64,000 nucleotides of DNA from Heyndrickxia shackletonii. GTDB taxonomy: Bacteria; Bacillota; Bacilli; Bacillales; Bacillaceae_C. Where the stretch lies: positions 1,549,678 through 1,613,677 of the forward strand of contig NZ_LJJC01000004.1 of the NCBI RefSeq assembly GCF_001420715.1, written 5' to 3'. The notes under the pieces are model-generated. The model saw nothing but the letters and a program-made list of their open reading frames with translations, made no database searches and was not told the DNA's origin. Positions 1 through 8,904 of this stretch are shown piece after piece (position 1 is the first letter of the stretch; each line of letters opens with the position of its first letter). The translations under genes and the position numbers were made by a program.

Positions 1-1
1 C

Positions 2-277
2 AACTACGAAACAGGACATGCTATTTTTGAAGCTACACATGGTACAGCTCCTAAATATGCAGGGTTAGATAAAGTGAATCCATCTTCTGTTATTCTTTCT
101 GGTGTTCTTATGCTTGAACATTTAGGATGGAATGAAGCAGCAAACCTAATTACAAAGTCTATGGAAAAAACAATTGCTTCTAAAGTTGTAACATATGACT
201 TTGCACGCCTAATGGATGGTGCTACAGAAGTTAAATGTTCTGAATTTGGAACTGAATTAATCAAAAATATGGACTGA
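2..277 (+). CDS. icd: isocitrate dehydrogenase, 3' end only
   Basis: The window opens inside this gene. Reading from base 2 gives an uninterrupted frame that includes [20 protein letters not shown] and ends in ELIKNMD. The [11 protein letters not shown] stretch is the conserved C-terminal signature of NADP-dependent isocitrate dehydrogenase, which oxidises isocitrate to 2-oxoglutarate in the TCA cycle. About 91 codons are visible and the N-terminal three quarters lie upstream. mdh follows on the same strand, as in the citZ-icd-mdh cluster of Bacillus, but a strong terminator separates the two genes, so mdh expression probably depends on read-through or its own promoter. Confidence 0.95.
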   Translation, partial: NYETGHAIFEATHGTAPKYAGLDKVNPSSVILSGVLMLEHLGWNEAANLITKSMEKTIASKVVTYDFARLMDGATEVKCSEFGTELIKNMD

Positions 278-324
278 TTTTCATAAGCCAAACAGATAGG
301 TTCGGCATGATCACAGGCAACAAG

Positions 325-372
325 AAAATTGCCGGCTAGTAGGATATATTCTTAAAAGCCGGCAATTTTTTC
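325..372 (+). terminator. hairpin between icd and mdh
   Basis: A 12-bp GC-centred stem (AAAATTGCCGGC pairing with GCCGGCAATTTT) with a loop of about 21 nt runs straight into a T-rich tract. It lies after the icd stop and just before the mdh ribosome binding site, so it can end icd transcription or limit read-through into mdh. Confidence 0.8.
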
Positions 373-399
373 ATTACATTGATAAAGGAGATTTTTAAT

Positions 400-1338
400 A
401 TGACAATGAAAAGAAAGAAAATTTCCGTAATTGGTGCTGGTTTTACCGGAGCTACTACTGCATTCTTATTAGCGCAAAAAGAACTTGGTGATATTGTACT
501 GGTTGACATTCCTCAAGCTGAAAATCCAACAAAAGGGAAAGCGCTTGATATGTTGGAAGCTGCTCCCGTTCAAGGATTTGATGCAAACATTATCGGTACT
601 TCTGATTATGTAGACACAAAAGATTCTGACGTGGTAGTTATTACAGCTGGTATTGCACGTAAACCTGGCATGAGCCGTGATGACCTAGTACAAACAAATC
701 AAAAAGTAATGAAAAGTGTTACAAAGGAAATAGTAAAATATTCTCCAAACTGCTACATCATTGTCTTAACCAATCCTGTAGATGCAATGACATATACTGT
801 GTTTAAAGAATCTGGTTTCCCTAAAAATCGTGTAATTGGTCAGTCGGGTGTGCTTGATACTGCTCGCTTCCGTACATTTGTTGCACAAGAATTGAACCTA
901 TCTGTTAAAGATGTAACCGGCTTCGTATTAGGTGGTCATGGTGATGACATGGTTCCTTTAGTTCGCTACTCTTATGCAGGAGGAATTCCTTTGGAAACAT
1001 TAATTCCGAAGGATCGGTTAGAGAAAATTGTTGAACGCACTCGTAAAGGCGGAGGCGAAATCGTTAATCTATTAGGAAATGGCAGTGCATATTACGCACC
1101 TGCAGCATCCTTAGTAGAAATGGTAGAGGCTCTTGTGAAGGATCAACGCCGTGTATTACCATCCATCGCATATCTCGAAGGTGAGTATGGATATGATGGA
1201 ATCTACTTAGGTGTGCCAACCATTCTTGGTGGAAACGGAATTGAAAAAGTAATCGAATTAGAATTAACTGCAGATGAAAAAGCTGCGTTAGATAAATCAG
1301 CTGAATCTGTTCGCAATGTAATGAATGTTTTAGCTTAA
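400..1338 (+). CDS. mdh: malate dehydrogenase
   Basis: NAD-dependent malate dehydrogenase, interconverting malate and oxaloacetate in the TCA cycle (cytoplasm). The dinucleotide-binding loop GAGFTGA is at residues 12-18, the NAD-selecting Asp at 36, substrate arginines at 87, 93 and 155, and the catalytic His at 179 in GGHGDDMVP. An upstream in-frame ATG at 379 exists, but the ATG at 400 is preceded by AAAGGAG at good spacing and gives 312 residues, the length of the B. subtilis enzyme. It belongs to the LDH-like Mdh type typical of Firmicutes. It is followed by its own terminator. Confidence 0.97.
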   Translation: MTMKRKKISVIGAGFTGATTAFLLAQKELGDIVLVDIPQAENPTKGKALDMLEAAPVQGFDANIIGTSDYVDTKDSDVVVITAGIARKPGMSRDDLVQTNQKVMKSVTKEIVKYSPNCYIIVLTNPVDAMTYTVFKESGFPKNRVIGQSGVLDTARFRTFVAQELNLSVKDVTGFVLGGHGDDMVPLVRYSYAGGIPLETLIPKDRLEKIVERTRKGGGEIVNLLGNGSAYYAPAASLVEMVEALVKDQRRVLPSIAYLEGEYGYDGIYLGVPTILGGNGIEKVIELELTADEKAALDKSAESVRNVMNVLA

Positions 1339-1364
1339 TGAACATTTTTAATAAGAGGTAGATT

Positions 1365-1400
1365 AAAAGGGTCAAACAATTAAACGGTTTGACCCTTTTT
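1365..1400 (+). terminator. mdh terminator
   Basis: A perfect 13-bp stem (AAAAGGGTCAAAC with GTTTGACCCTTTT) followed by Ts, 27 bases after the mdh stop codon. Confidence 0.9.
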
Positions 1401-1499
1401 ATATTAAATGGTACTATAAACAAATACAGATAATAGTGATTTTTCAATCTTTTATAAATAACAAAATGAAACCGTTTACAGTAATTGGAGGCGCTATTT

Positions 1500-1976
1500 A
1501 TGTTATTAGGGAAGAAAAGAAAGCTTGGCAGAAAAATAGATGAAATTTCGGTTGGAGAAAAATTAACGCTAACTGAAAAAATAGAGGATAAAGATCTTCT
1601 GCTATATTTAGGCTTGACTGATGACGCAAACCCATTATTTATACAGCATGACTATGCTTCTCAGACACCATTTGAAAAGCCAATTGTACCAGCTATCATG
1701 CTGACAGGAATGATTACTTCTGCTATTTCGAAATATTTACCGGGACCAGGTTCACACATACTCTCGCAAAATATCGAATTTAAAAAGCCAGTATATCATT
1801 ATGCCTCGGTTCATTTTTTATTCGAAATTATTATCGTCAACCAAAAGCAACATATGATTACTATTAAAGTGACAGCAACAAATGAAGAGAATGAAACGGT
1901 GATTACCGGTAAAATAGATGTTTGTCCGCCGCATCGGTTGGAAATGTTTAATGGTAGTGCGTTGGAGAATTTTTAA
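1500..1976 (+). CDS. MaoC-like hot-dog fold protein, probably not a classical hydratase
   Basis: A 158-residue protein resembling the MaoC / (R)-specific enoyl-CoA hydratase family. The region DDANPLF (about residues 45-51) aligns with the hydratase motif D-x-N-P-x-H, and TPFEKPIVPAIMLTGM aligns with the following helix. The Asp is kept, but the catalytic His position carries Phe, and the usual H-G-M of the hot-dog helix reads P-A-I. I infer loss of classical hydratase activity, perhaps leaving acyl-CoA or acyl-carrier binding. The ATG at 1500 is chosen because GGAGG lies at 1487-1491; a TTG at 1485 falls inside that site. It stands where phoP-phoR lie in B. subtilis. Confidence 0.75.
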   Translation: MLLGKKRKLGRKIDEISVGEKLTLTEKIEDKDLLLYLGLTDDANPLFIQHDYASQTPFEKPIVPAIMLTGMITSAISKYLPGPGSHILSQNIEFKKPVYHYASVHFLFEIIIVNQKQHMITIKVTATNEENETVITGKIDVCPPHRLEMFNGSALENF

Positions 1977-1987
1977 TGATACATAGT

Positions 1988-2020
1988 ACAGTCAGCATCT
2001 ATGCTGGCTTATTTTGTTTT
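1988..2020 (+). terminator. terminator after the MaoC-like gene
   Basis: Stem AGTCAGCAT / ATGCTGGCT with a 2-nt spacer (effective loop 4 nt) followed by TTATTTTGTTTT, 11 bases past the stop codon. Confidence 0.75.
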
Positions 2021-2112
2021 CTAAGAAAATCGTTGATATTTTCCCTTTAGAGTTGACCATGTTAGAATAAGCATAGAGAATACAGTGTTATTATATTTGA
2101 GGAGGTATTATT

Positions 2113-4746
2113 TTGACCAAGAAAGTGATTCTGATTGATGGCAATAGTATTGCATACCGTGCTTTTTTTGCATTGCCGCTTTTAAATAATGAAAAGGGAA
2201 TACATACAAATGCTGTATATGGGTTTACAACGATGCTGATGAAGATTTTAGAAGAAGAAAATCCTACACATATCTTAGTAGCATTTGATGCGGGTAAAAC
2301 AACCTTCAGACATAATACCTTTAAAGAATATAAAGGGACTCGTCAAAAAACTCCTCCTGAATTGTCAGAGCAATTTCCGTTTATTCGAGAACTTTTGGAT
2401 GCTTATGGGATAAAAAGATATGAATTGGAAAACTATGAAGCAGACGATATCATCGGTACACTATCCAAACAAGCTGAACAAGAAGGCTTTGAAGTAAAAG
2501 TAATTTCCGGTGATAAGGACTTAACACAATTAAGCTCTGAAAAAACTACGGTTTGTATTACGAAAAAGGGAATTTCTGAAATCGAAGCATACACACCGGA
2601 TCATATTCAAGAAAAATACGGATTATCCCCTTTACAGATAATTGATATGAAGGGTCTAATGGGAGATACATCTGATAATATTCCGGGTGTTCCCGGTGTT
2701 GGGGAAAAAACCGCTATCAAATTATTGAAGGAATTTAACACACTAGAAAACTTACTTGAATCTATTGATCAAGTAAGTGGGAATAAACTAAAGGAAAAGC
2801 TTGAAACAAATAAAGAACAAGCACTTATGAGTAAAGAACTCGCTACGATTTTCAGGGAAGCTCCTGTTACTGTTTCCTTACAGGATACAGAGTACCGCCA
2901 AGGAGAAACAGAGAAATTAGTCGGCCTATTTAAAGAGCTTGGATTTAATTCTCTATTAGAAAAAATGGATGCAAGTGTTATCAGTGATTTGTCTGAACCT
3001 ATGGAGGAAATTAAGTTTACCAAAGTCGATAGCATTACAGAAGATATTTTTTCCGAAGAAAATTCATTATATCTAGAGATGCTGGACGAAAATTATCATA
3101 CTGGGGACATAATCGGATTCGGTTTAAGCAATGATAAAGGTCTTTACTATTTGCCCGCTTCCATCGCCTTAACGTCTGCAGTGTTCAAGAAATGGGCAGA
3201 AGATGAAACAAAAATAAAGAACGTATATGACGGTAAAAAATTAATTGTTGCATTGAAGAAGCATGGAATAGATCTGAAGGGAATAGAATTTGATTTATTA
3301 ATTGTTTCCTACCTTTTGAATCCATCAGAAAATGCCGATGATTTTACTTCCGTTGCAAAATTACATGGATATACAAATGTACAAACGGATGAAGAAGTAT
3401 ACGGGAAGGGTGCAAAACGAAAAATACCTGAAGAAGAGTTAGTTGCAGATCATGTAGTACGAAAGGTATTGGGAATATCCAAATTAGTTGATTCACGTAT
3501 GAAAGAGCTTGAAAAAAATGAACAACTTTCCTTATATGAAAATCTGGAGCTGCCACTGTCCTTCATTTTAGCTGAGATGGAATCAACCGGAATTAAGGTT
3601 GACAAGAATCGACTTGAAGAAATGGGCAAGGAAATTGCGGAGCGCCTAAATGAAATAGAAAAAAATATTCATGATTTAGCAGGTGAACAATTTAATATTA
3701 ATTCACCAAAACAATTAGGGGTTATTTTATTTGAAAAGCTTGGATTACCTGCTTTAAAAAAGACAAAAACGGGTTATTCCACATCTGCGGATGTATTGGA
3801 AAAACTTGAGTCTGAGCATGAGATTGTAAAAGAAATTCTTCAGTATCGCCAACTGGGGAAATTACAATCGACCTATATTGAAGGATTATTGAAAGTAATC
3901 AATGGACAAGACGGAAAGGTCCATACTCGTTTTAATCAAGTACTCGCACAGACAGGGCGTTTGAGTTCAATTGACCCGAACTTGCAAAATATTCCGATTC
4001 GTCTTGAAGAAGGAAGAAAGATTAGACAGGCATTTGTACCTTCAGAAGAAGGCTGGTTTATCTTTTCAGCGGATTATTCACAGGTGGAGCTGCGCGTCTT
4101 AGCGCATATTGCTGGTGATGAAAAGCTAATCCAAGCATTTAATGAGGACATGGATATTCATACTAAAACGGCAATGGATGTATTTCATGTTTCCGCAGAT
4201 GAAGTAACCTCTAACATGAGAAGACAAGCAAAGGCTGTTAATTTTGGAATTGTATATGGCATAAGTGACTATGGTCTTTCACAAAATCTAGGAATTACTA
4301 GAAAAGAAGCAGCCGGGTTTATTGAACGTTATTTTAAGAGCTATCCAGGTGTAAAAAATTATATGGAAGATATCGTGCAAGATGCAAAACAAAAAGGATT
4401 TGTCACCACTTTATTAAATAGAAGACGATATATTCCTGAGATTACAAGCCGTAATTTTAATATTCGAAGCTTTGCAGAACGTACTGCTATGAACACTCCT
4501 ATTCAAGGAAGTGCGGCGGATATTATCAAAAAAGCGATGATTGATATGGCTGCTAGATTAAAAAAGGAAAATTTAAAATCACGTTTATTGATACAGGTTC
4601 ACGATGAATTGATTTTTGAAGCGCCCCAAGAAGAACTGGAGATTCTAGAACGAATCGTACCGGAAGTCATGGAAAATGCACTTTCCCTCGATGTCCCGTT
4701 AAAGGTTGATTATTCATATGGGGCAACATGGTTTGATGCAAAATAG
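2113..4746 (+). CDS. polA: DNA polymerase I
   Basis: DNA polymerase I, 877 residues, for Okazaki-fragment processing and repair gap filling. Order of domains: an N-terminal 5'-3' exonuclease (residues 1 to about 290, beginning ILIDGNSIAYRAFFALP), a degenerate 3'-5' exonuclease-like domain (about 300-470, where the metal-binding D-x-E is not visible near LYLEMLDEN), and a C-terminal polymerase. The polymerase shows motif A DYSQVELRVLAH (about 655), the O-helix RRQAKAVNFGIVYG (about 703) and motif C QVHDELIF (about 827). Loss of proofreading residues is usual for Bacillus Pol I. The start is TTG behind GGAGGT at 2101-2106. mutM follows 28 bases later, so the two probably share a transcript. Confidence 0.97.
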   Translation: MTKKVILIDGNSIAYRAFFALPLLNNEKGIHTNAVYGFTTMLMKILEEENPTHILVAFDAGKTTFRHNTFKEYKGTRQKTPPELSEQFPFIRELLDAYGIKRYELENYEADDIIGTLSKQAEQEGFEVKVISGDKDLTQLSSEKTTVCITKKGISEIEAYTPDHIQEKYGLSPLQIIDMKGLMGDTSDNIPGVPGVGEKTAIKLLKEFNTLENLLESIDQVSGNKLKEKLETNKEQALMSKELATIFREAPVTVSLQDTEYRQGETEKLVGLFKELGFNSLLEKMDASVISDLSEPMEEIKFTKVDSITEDIFSEENSLYLEMLDENYHTGDIIGFGLSNDKGLYYLPASIALTSAVFKKWAEDETKIKNVYDGKKLIVALKKHGIDLKGIEFDLLIVSYLLNPSENADDFTSVAKLHGYTNVQTDEEVYGKGAKRKIPEEELVADHVVRKVLGISKLVDSRMKELEKNEQLSLYENLELPLSFILAEMESTGIKVDKNRLEEMGKEIAERLNEIEKNIHDLAGEQFNINSPKQLGVILFEKLGLPALKKTKTGYSTSADVLEKLESEHEIVKEILQYRQLGKLQSTYIEGLLKVINGQDGKVHTRFNQVLAQTGRLSSIDPNLQNIPIRLEEGRKIRQAFVPSEEGWFIFSADYSQVELRVLAHIAGDEKLIQAFNEDMDIHTKTAMDVFHVSADEVTSNMRRQAKAVNFGIVYGISDYGLSQNLGITRKEAAGFIERYFKSYPGVKNYMEDIVQDAKQKGFVTTLLNRRRYIPEITSRNFNIRSFAERTAMNTPIQGSAADIIKKAMIDMAARLKKENLKSRLLIQVHDELIFEAPQEELEILERIVPEVMENALSLDVPLKVDYSYGATWFDAK

Positions 4747-4774
4747 ACAGCGTGGAAATATGAGGTGAAATTAA

Positions 4775-5611
4775 GTGCCAGAATTACCTGAAGTTGAAAC
4801 AATCAGAAGGACGCTAAAAGAATTAGTTATCGGAAAAACAATTGAAAATGTGATTGTTCATTGGCCGAAAATCATAAAAAAACCTGAAGAAAAAGAACAA
4901 TTTATGGATGCTTTAAAAGGGCAAACATTTAAAAGTATTGACCGCAAAGGAAAGTTTTTAATCTTTTATACGAATGATTTTGCCCTTGTCTCCCATTTGC
5001 GTATGGAAGGCCGCTACGGTATGTTTCAAAAAGCGGAACCAGTCGATAAACATACACATGTTATTTTTCAATTCACAGACGGAACAGAACTACGCTATAC
5101 GGATGTCCGTAAATTCGGCACGATGCATTTATTTAAAAAAGGGGAGGAATTTTCTTCCCTTCCATTATCACAGCTAGGTCCTGAGCCATTTTCGGATGAG
5201 TTTACAAGCAGTTATTTAAGGAAAAGATTAAGTAAAACAGAACGAAATATTAAATCGGTTCTTTTAGATCAAACCGTTTTGACCGGATTAGGAAATATAT
5301 ATGTGGACGAAGCCTTATTTCGTTCAGGGATACATCCTGAGCGAAAAGCACCGTCCTTAACAACAAAGGAGATAGACAAGCTTCATCAAGAAATTATTGC
5401 CACATTAAAGGAAGCAGTTGAAAAAGGTGGCAGTACCGTTAGAACGTATGTCAATACACAAGGGCAAATTGGCATGTTTCAGCTCCAGCACTTTGTCTAT
5501 GGGAGAAAAGGAGAACCATGTAAAAAATGCGGGACTCCTATCGAAAAGCAAGTAACTGCTGGAAGAGGAACTCATATCTGTCCTAAATGTCAACGATTAA
5601 AAAAGAAATAA
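4775..5611 (+). CDS. mutM: formamidopyrimidine-DNA glycosylase
   Basis: Fpg/MutM excises 8-oxoguanine and formamidopyrimidines and cuts at the resulting abasic site. The mature N-terminus PELPEVETIRR supplies the catalytic Pro2 and Glu3, and the conserved lysine lies in RKGKFLIF (residues 57-64). LTGLGNIYVDEALF is the H2TH region. The C-terminal zinc finger C-x2-C...C-x2-C is complete (CKKCG ... CPKCQ). Length 278 including the start Met is normal. The start is GTG with GAGGTG upstream. It sits between polA and ytaF, as in other Bacillus genomes. Confidence 0.97.
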   Translation: MPELPEVETIRRTLKELVIGKTIENVIVHWPKIIKKPEEKEQFMDALKGQTFKSIDRKGKFLIFYTNDFALVSHLRMEGRYGMFQKAEPVDKHTHVIFQFTDGTELRYTDVRKFGTMHLFKKGEEFSSLPLSQLGPEPFSDEFTSSYLRKRLSKTERNIKSVLLDQTVLTGLGNIYVDEALFRSGIHPERKAPSLTTKEIDKLHQEIIATLKEAVEKGGSTVRTYVNTQGQIGMFQLQHFVYGRKGEPCKKCGTPIEKQVTAGRGTHICPKCQRLKKK

Positions 5612-5670
5612 GCAACCTTATGTCGAATATTATCAAGTTTGATCTACCGGATCACATATGAACCTTGGGC

Positions 5671-5720
5671 ATGCCCCTTCCATATACTATCTTTAGTGAT
5701 GTGACAACAGGAAGGGGCAT
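5671..5720 (+). promoter_or_regulatory. hairpin that pairs with the ytaF ribosome binding site
   Basis: ATGCCCCTTCC (5671-5681) and GGAAGGGGCAT (5710-5720) are perfect 11-bp inverted copies. The right arm contains the whole Shine-Dalgarno sequence of ytaF, 4 bases before its ATG at 5725. In RNA the hairpin would occlude the site. There is no T tract, so it is not a terminator. A regulatory role is inferred. Confidence 0.6.
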
Positions 5721-5724
5721 AAAA

Positions 5725-6357
5725 ATGGGCTTTCAGTTATCACTATTTTTATTGGCATTTGCCGTCAGTCTAGATAACTTCAGTACAGGATTCACATACG
5801 GATTAAGAAAATTGCGCATCCCCAATAAATCTATTCTCATTATTGCCCTATGTTCCGGGTTATCATTGTTTATTGCAATGCTGTTTGGGAATATTCTTCA
5901 AAAATTCATGTCACCAGAATTTGGGAATCGATTTGGTGGTATCATCTTAATTGCTATTGGAGGATGGGTGTTATTTCAATTTTTTCGATCAGAAAAAGAG
6001 GTAAGTGAACCACAAGAAAAGGTAGTGCTAAAACTTGAAATTCGCTCTTTAGGATTTGTCATCCAAATTTTGAAGAAACCAACTAGTGCCGATTTTGATC
6101 AATCAGGAACCATTACAGGAATTGAGGCGTTTATGCTTGGGGTAGCCCTGTCTCTGGACGCATTTGGTGCGGGAATAGGTGCAGCCATGTTGGGTTACTC
6201 TCCAATTAGCTTAAGCTTAATCGTTGCCATGATGAGTTTGATACTAGTTTCTGTCGGAATTCGGTTAGGTAAAGTGTTTTCACATTTAAATTGGATGCAA
6301 AAGGTTTCCTTTTTACCCGGGATATTACTCATATTGATAGGAATTTTGAAATTTTGA
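5725..6357 (+). CDS. ytaF: sporulation membrane protein YtaF (MntP-like fold)
   Basis: A 210-residue polytopic membrane protein matching the YtaF family. It has two related halves, each with an Asp-containing membrane segment (AVSLDNFSTGFTYG near residue 13 and GVALSLDAFGAGIGAAM near 140), as in the DUF204/MntP family of cation exporters. Its biochemical role is unknown. The ATG at 5725 follows GGAAGGGG and gives the same length as B. subtilis YtaF; the longer frame from 5665 would add 20 unlikely residues. The ribosome binding site is buried in an 11-bp hairpin. coaE follows 14 bases later. Confidence 0.88.
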   Translation: MGFQLSLFLLAFAVSLDNFSTGFTYGLRKLRIPNKSILIIALCSGLSLFIAMLFGNILQKFMSPEFGNRFGGIILIAIGGWVLFQFFRSEKEVSEPQEKVVLKLEIRSLGFVIQILKKPTSADFDQSGTITGIEAFMLGVALSLDAFGAGIGAAMLGYSPISLSLIVAMMSLILVSVGIRLGKVFSHLNWMQKVSFLPGILLILIGILKF

Positions 6358-6371
6358 AAGGAACAATTATC

Positions 6372-6974
6372 ATGGCTAGGATCATTGGATTAACGGGTGG
6401 AATTGCAAGCGGAAAAAGTACGATATCGAATATGTTAAGAGAAAAAGGTTTCACAATCATTGATGCGGATATTGCAGCTAGAGAAGTCGTTAATATTGGA
6501 GAAGAAGCATATCTTGCAATCGTAAAAGAATTTGGAGAAGAAATCCTTCAGGAGGATTTAACCATTAATAGAGGGAAGTTAGGGGCCATTGTATTTAACC
6601 AGGAAGAAAAAAGATTACTACTTAATAGCATTGTACATCCAGCCGTTAGAAAGTATATGAATGCTAAAAAGGAAGAAGCGCTTTTATCTGGGAAGAATAC
6701 AGTGATTCTAGATATTCCGCTACTGTTTGAAAGCAAGTTAACCTACATGGTGGAGAAAACCATACTTGTTTATGTAGATGAACAGATTCAGTTAAAAAGA
6801 TTAATGGAACGAAATCACTTTTCAGAAGCGGAGGCAAAAGCAAGGATTTCCGCTCAGATGCCTCTTAAAGATAAAATTCCATTAGCAGATGCTGTTATTG
6901 ATAATAATGGAAATATTACAGAAACAGAAAAACAGTTAAATAGGTTAATAAATAGCTGGGAAATGACTCCTTAA
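6372..6974 (+). CDS. coaE: dephospho-CoA kinase
   Basis: Catalyses the last step of coenzyme A synthesis, phosphorylating the 3'-hydroxyl of dephospho-CoA. The P-loop GLTGGIASGKST (residues 6-17) is at the N-terminus, followed by DADIAAREV (substrate region) and VILDIPLLFES (Walker B / lid region). The product is 200 residues. The ATG at 6372 is chosen over upstream in-frame codons because the family begins directly with the P-loop strand, and GAAAGGA lies just upstream at the end of ytaF. A terminator and then a group II intron follow. Confidence 0.95.
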   Translation: MARIIGLTGGIASGKSTISNMLREKGFTIIDADIAAREVVNIGEEAYLAIVKEFGEEILQEDLTINRGKLGAIVFNQEEKRLLLNSIVHPAVRKYMNAKKEEALLSGKNTVILDIPLLFESKLTYMVEKTILVYVDEQIQLKRLMERNHFSEAEAKARISAQMPLKDKIPLADAVIDNNGNITETEKQLNRLINSWEMTP

Positions 6975-7008
6975 ACCATCATATTTCTAAATATGGTGGT
7001 TTTTTGTT
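6975..7008 (+). terminator. coaE terminator, target of the group II intron
   Basis: Stem ACCATCATATT / AATATGGTGGT followed by TTTTTGTT. The intron begins at the next base (GTGCG at 7009). Insertion directly after a Rho-independent terminator is the known habit of class IIC introns. Confidence 0.88.
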
Positions 7009-8904
7009 GTGCGCCCGGCATGGGTGTAGTCTCTAGGGTGAAAGTCCCGAACTGTGAAGGCAGAAGTAGCAGTTAGCTTAACGCAAGGGTGTCCGTGGTG
7101 ACGCGGAATCTGAAGGAAGCGAGCGGCAAACTTCCGGTCTGAGGAACACGAACTTCATACAAGGCTAGGTATCATTGGATGAGTTTGCAATACAAAACAA
7201 AGTCCTTTCTGCCGAAGGTGATACAAAGTAAATGAAGCAGATAGATGGAAGGAAAGATTGCACTCTTACCCGGGGAGGTCTGGTTGATACGCCAAGTACA
7301 CTTGGTAACCTATCTAGTAATGGATAGCTGAACAATCAGAAGTCAGCCGAAGTCGTAGTACTTGGTTTGCTCGAGAGAATCAAGGAAGGACTGAACCATT
7401 TTAGGAGAACAAACACTCGGCAAACGGTTCTTTATGTATGAAAGCAGAAAATTCTTACGGAACCTACCTGAAAGGAAGAAATGGTGAATTCCATGGGGGA
7501 CTTCGGGAGGGCTTAGTAAAGAACCCACTTAATGAGAATGTATTGTTCACGTAGAAAGGATAAATCTCAATGTTAATGGAACGAATGCTGTCACGGGAAA
7601 ATCTTTTACTGGCATTAAAGCGAGTAGAAAAGAACAAAGGAAGTCATGGAGTAGACAATATGTCCGTAAAAGACCTACGAAGACATATTCTCGAAACGTG
7701 GGATACACTTAAAACATCCTTAATGGAGGGTACTTATCAACCTTCTCCTGTCCGTCGGGTTGAAATCCCAAAACCGAACGGTGGAGTAAGGTTATTAGGT
7801 ATCCCAACCGTGACAGACCGTTTCATCCAACAGGCGATTACTCAGATTTTAACCCCTATCTTCGACCCGACTTTTTCAACACAGAGCTATGGTTTTCGAC
7901 CAAACAAACGAGGTCATGACGGTGTTAGACAAGCGAAGAAATATATCGAAGAGGGATACCGATGGGTAGTCGACATGGACTTGGAGAAATTCTTTGATAA
8001 AGTCAATCATGATAGATTAATGCGGACTCTATCCAAAAGGATTCAAGACAGAACGCTCCTATCACTAATTCGGAAGTATCTACAGTCTGGCATTATGATT
8101 AATGGAGTCATAACGAAATCCGAGGAGGGTACGCCCCAAGGTGGACCATTAAGTCCTTTACTCTCCAATATCGTTCTAGATGAACTAGACAAAGAGTTAG
8201 AAAAGAGAGGGCACAAGTTTGTCCGATACGCAGATGATTGTAATATCTACGTAAAATCGAGAAGAGCCGGAGAGCGAGTAATGGACTCGATTACTACTTT
8301 CATTGAATTTACTCTAAAACTAAAGGTGAATCGAGAAAAGTCAGCTGTAGACAGACCTTGGAAAAGAAAGTTTTTAGGTTTTAGCTTCACATTTCATAAG
8401 AAACCGAAGGTGCGGATGTCAAACCAAAGTATTCAACGTGTCAAGAAACGGATACGAGAATTAACTTCAAGGTCAAAACCAATTCCAATGGATTATAGAA
8501 TAGAGAAGCTGAATCAATATTTGATTGGCTGGTGCGGATATTATGCATTAGCAGATACACCCACTATTTTCAAAGAATTAGACGAATGGATTAGAAGGCG
8601 TCTCAGAATGTGCCAATGGAAAGAATGGAAGAAACCAAAAACCAAAGTAAGAAAACTCATTGGATTAGGGATTCCAAAAGAGAAGGCATACGAATGGGGA
8701 AACTCTAGAAAGAAATATTGGAGAATAGCCAGAAGCCCAATCCTACAGAAAACCCTCACAAACTCCTATTGGGAGATGCGAGGGCTGAAGAGTCTTTATG
8801 TGAGATATTCTCAACTACGTCAGACATAAATGGAACCGCCGTATACGGAACCGTACGTACGGTGGTGTGAGAGGTCGGGGGTTAGTCACCTCCTCCTACT
8901 CGAT
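7009..8904 (+). mobile_element. group II intron, class C, copy 1
   Basis: A 1896-bp intron, complete by its boundaries: 5' end GTGCGCCCGGC (GUGYG consensus) and 3' end ...CTACTCGAT (AY). Domain V is at about 8834-8867: stem ACCGCCGTA/TACGGTGGT with a CG bulge, upper stem TACG/CGTA and a GAAC loop. The catalytic triad reads CGC (8837-8839) as in class IIC rather than AGC. Domain VI follows to 8904. The ORF in domain IV encodes the maturase. A second copy of the same length, with identical protein and identical bases wherever I compared, lies at 58466-60361, so both are recent and probably active. Bases 8905 onward are 3' exon. Confidence 0.93.
7570..8829 (+). CDS. ltrA: group II intron reverse transcriptase/maturase, copy 1
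   Basis: Intron-encoded protein of 419 residues that aids intron splicing and reverse-transcribes it into new sites. Reverse transcriptase blocks are in order: RRVEIPKPNGGVRLLGIPTV, SYGFRPNKRGHD, VVDMDLEKFFDKVNHDRL, EGTPQGGPLSPLLSNIVLDE and the catalytic FVRYADD (about residue 220). A maturase (domain X) region follows, with LNQYLIGWCGYY and RRRLRMCQWKEWKKP. There is no C-terminal H-N-H endonuclease, as is typical for class C. The start ATG is preceded by AAAGGAT; an ATG two codons later is possible. It is identical in sequence to the copy at 59027-60286. Confidence 0.95.
   Translation: MLMERMLSRENLLLALKRVEKNKGSHGVDNMSVKDLRRHILETWDTLKTSLMEGTYQPSPVRRVEIPKPNGGVRLLGIPTVTDRFIQQAITQILTPIFDPTFSTQSYGFRPNKRGHDGVRQAKKYIEEGYRWVVDMDLEKFFDKVNHDRLMRTLSKRIQDRTLLSLIRKYLQSGIMINGVITKSEEGTPQGGPLSPLLSNIVLDELDKELEKRGHKFVRYADDCNIYVKSRRAGERVMDSITTFIEFTLKLKVNREKSAVDRPWKRKFLGFSFTFHKKPKVRMSNQSIQRVKKRIRELTSRSKPIPMDYRIEKLNQYLIGWCGYYALADTPTIFKELDEWIRRRLRMCQWKEWKKPKTKVRKLIGLGIPKEKAYEWGNSRKKYWRIARSPILQKTLTNSYWEMRGLKSLYVRYSQLRQT

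Noticed and set aside
7343-7528. 61-codon minus-strand frame, repeated exactly at 58800-58985
   Set aside because: It lies in the structured RNA part of the group II intron. Repetition reflects the intron copies, not selection for a protein.
7009-8904. Retron or diversity-generating element instead of a group II intron
   Set aside because: GUGYG and AY ends, a domain V with CGC triad, the maturase domain and the terminator target all fit a class IIC intron; no template/variable repeat pair or msr/msd structure is seen.
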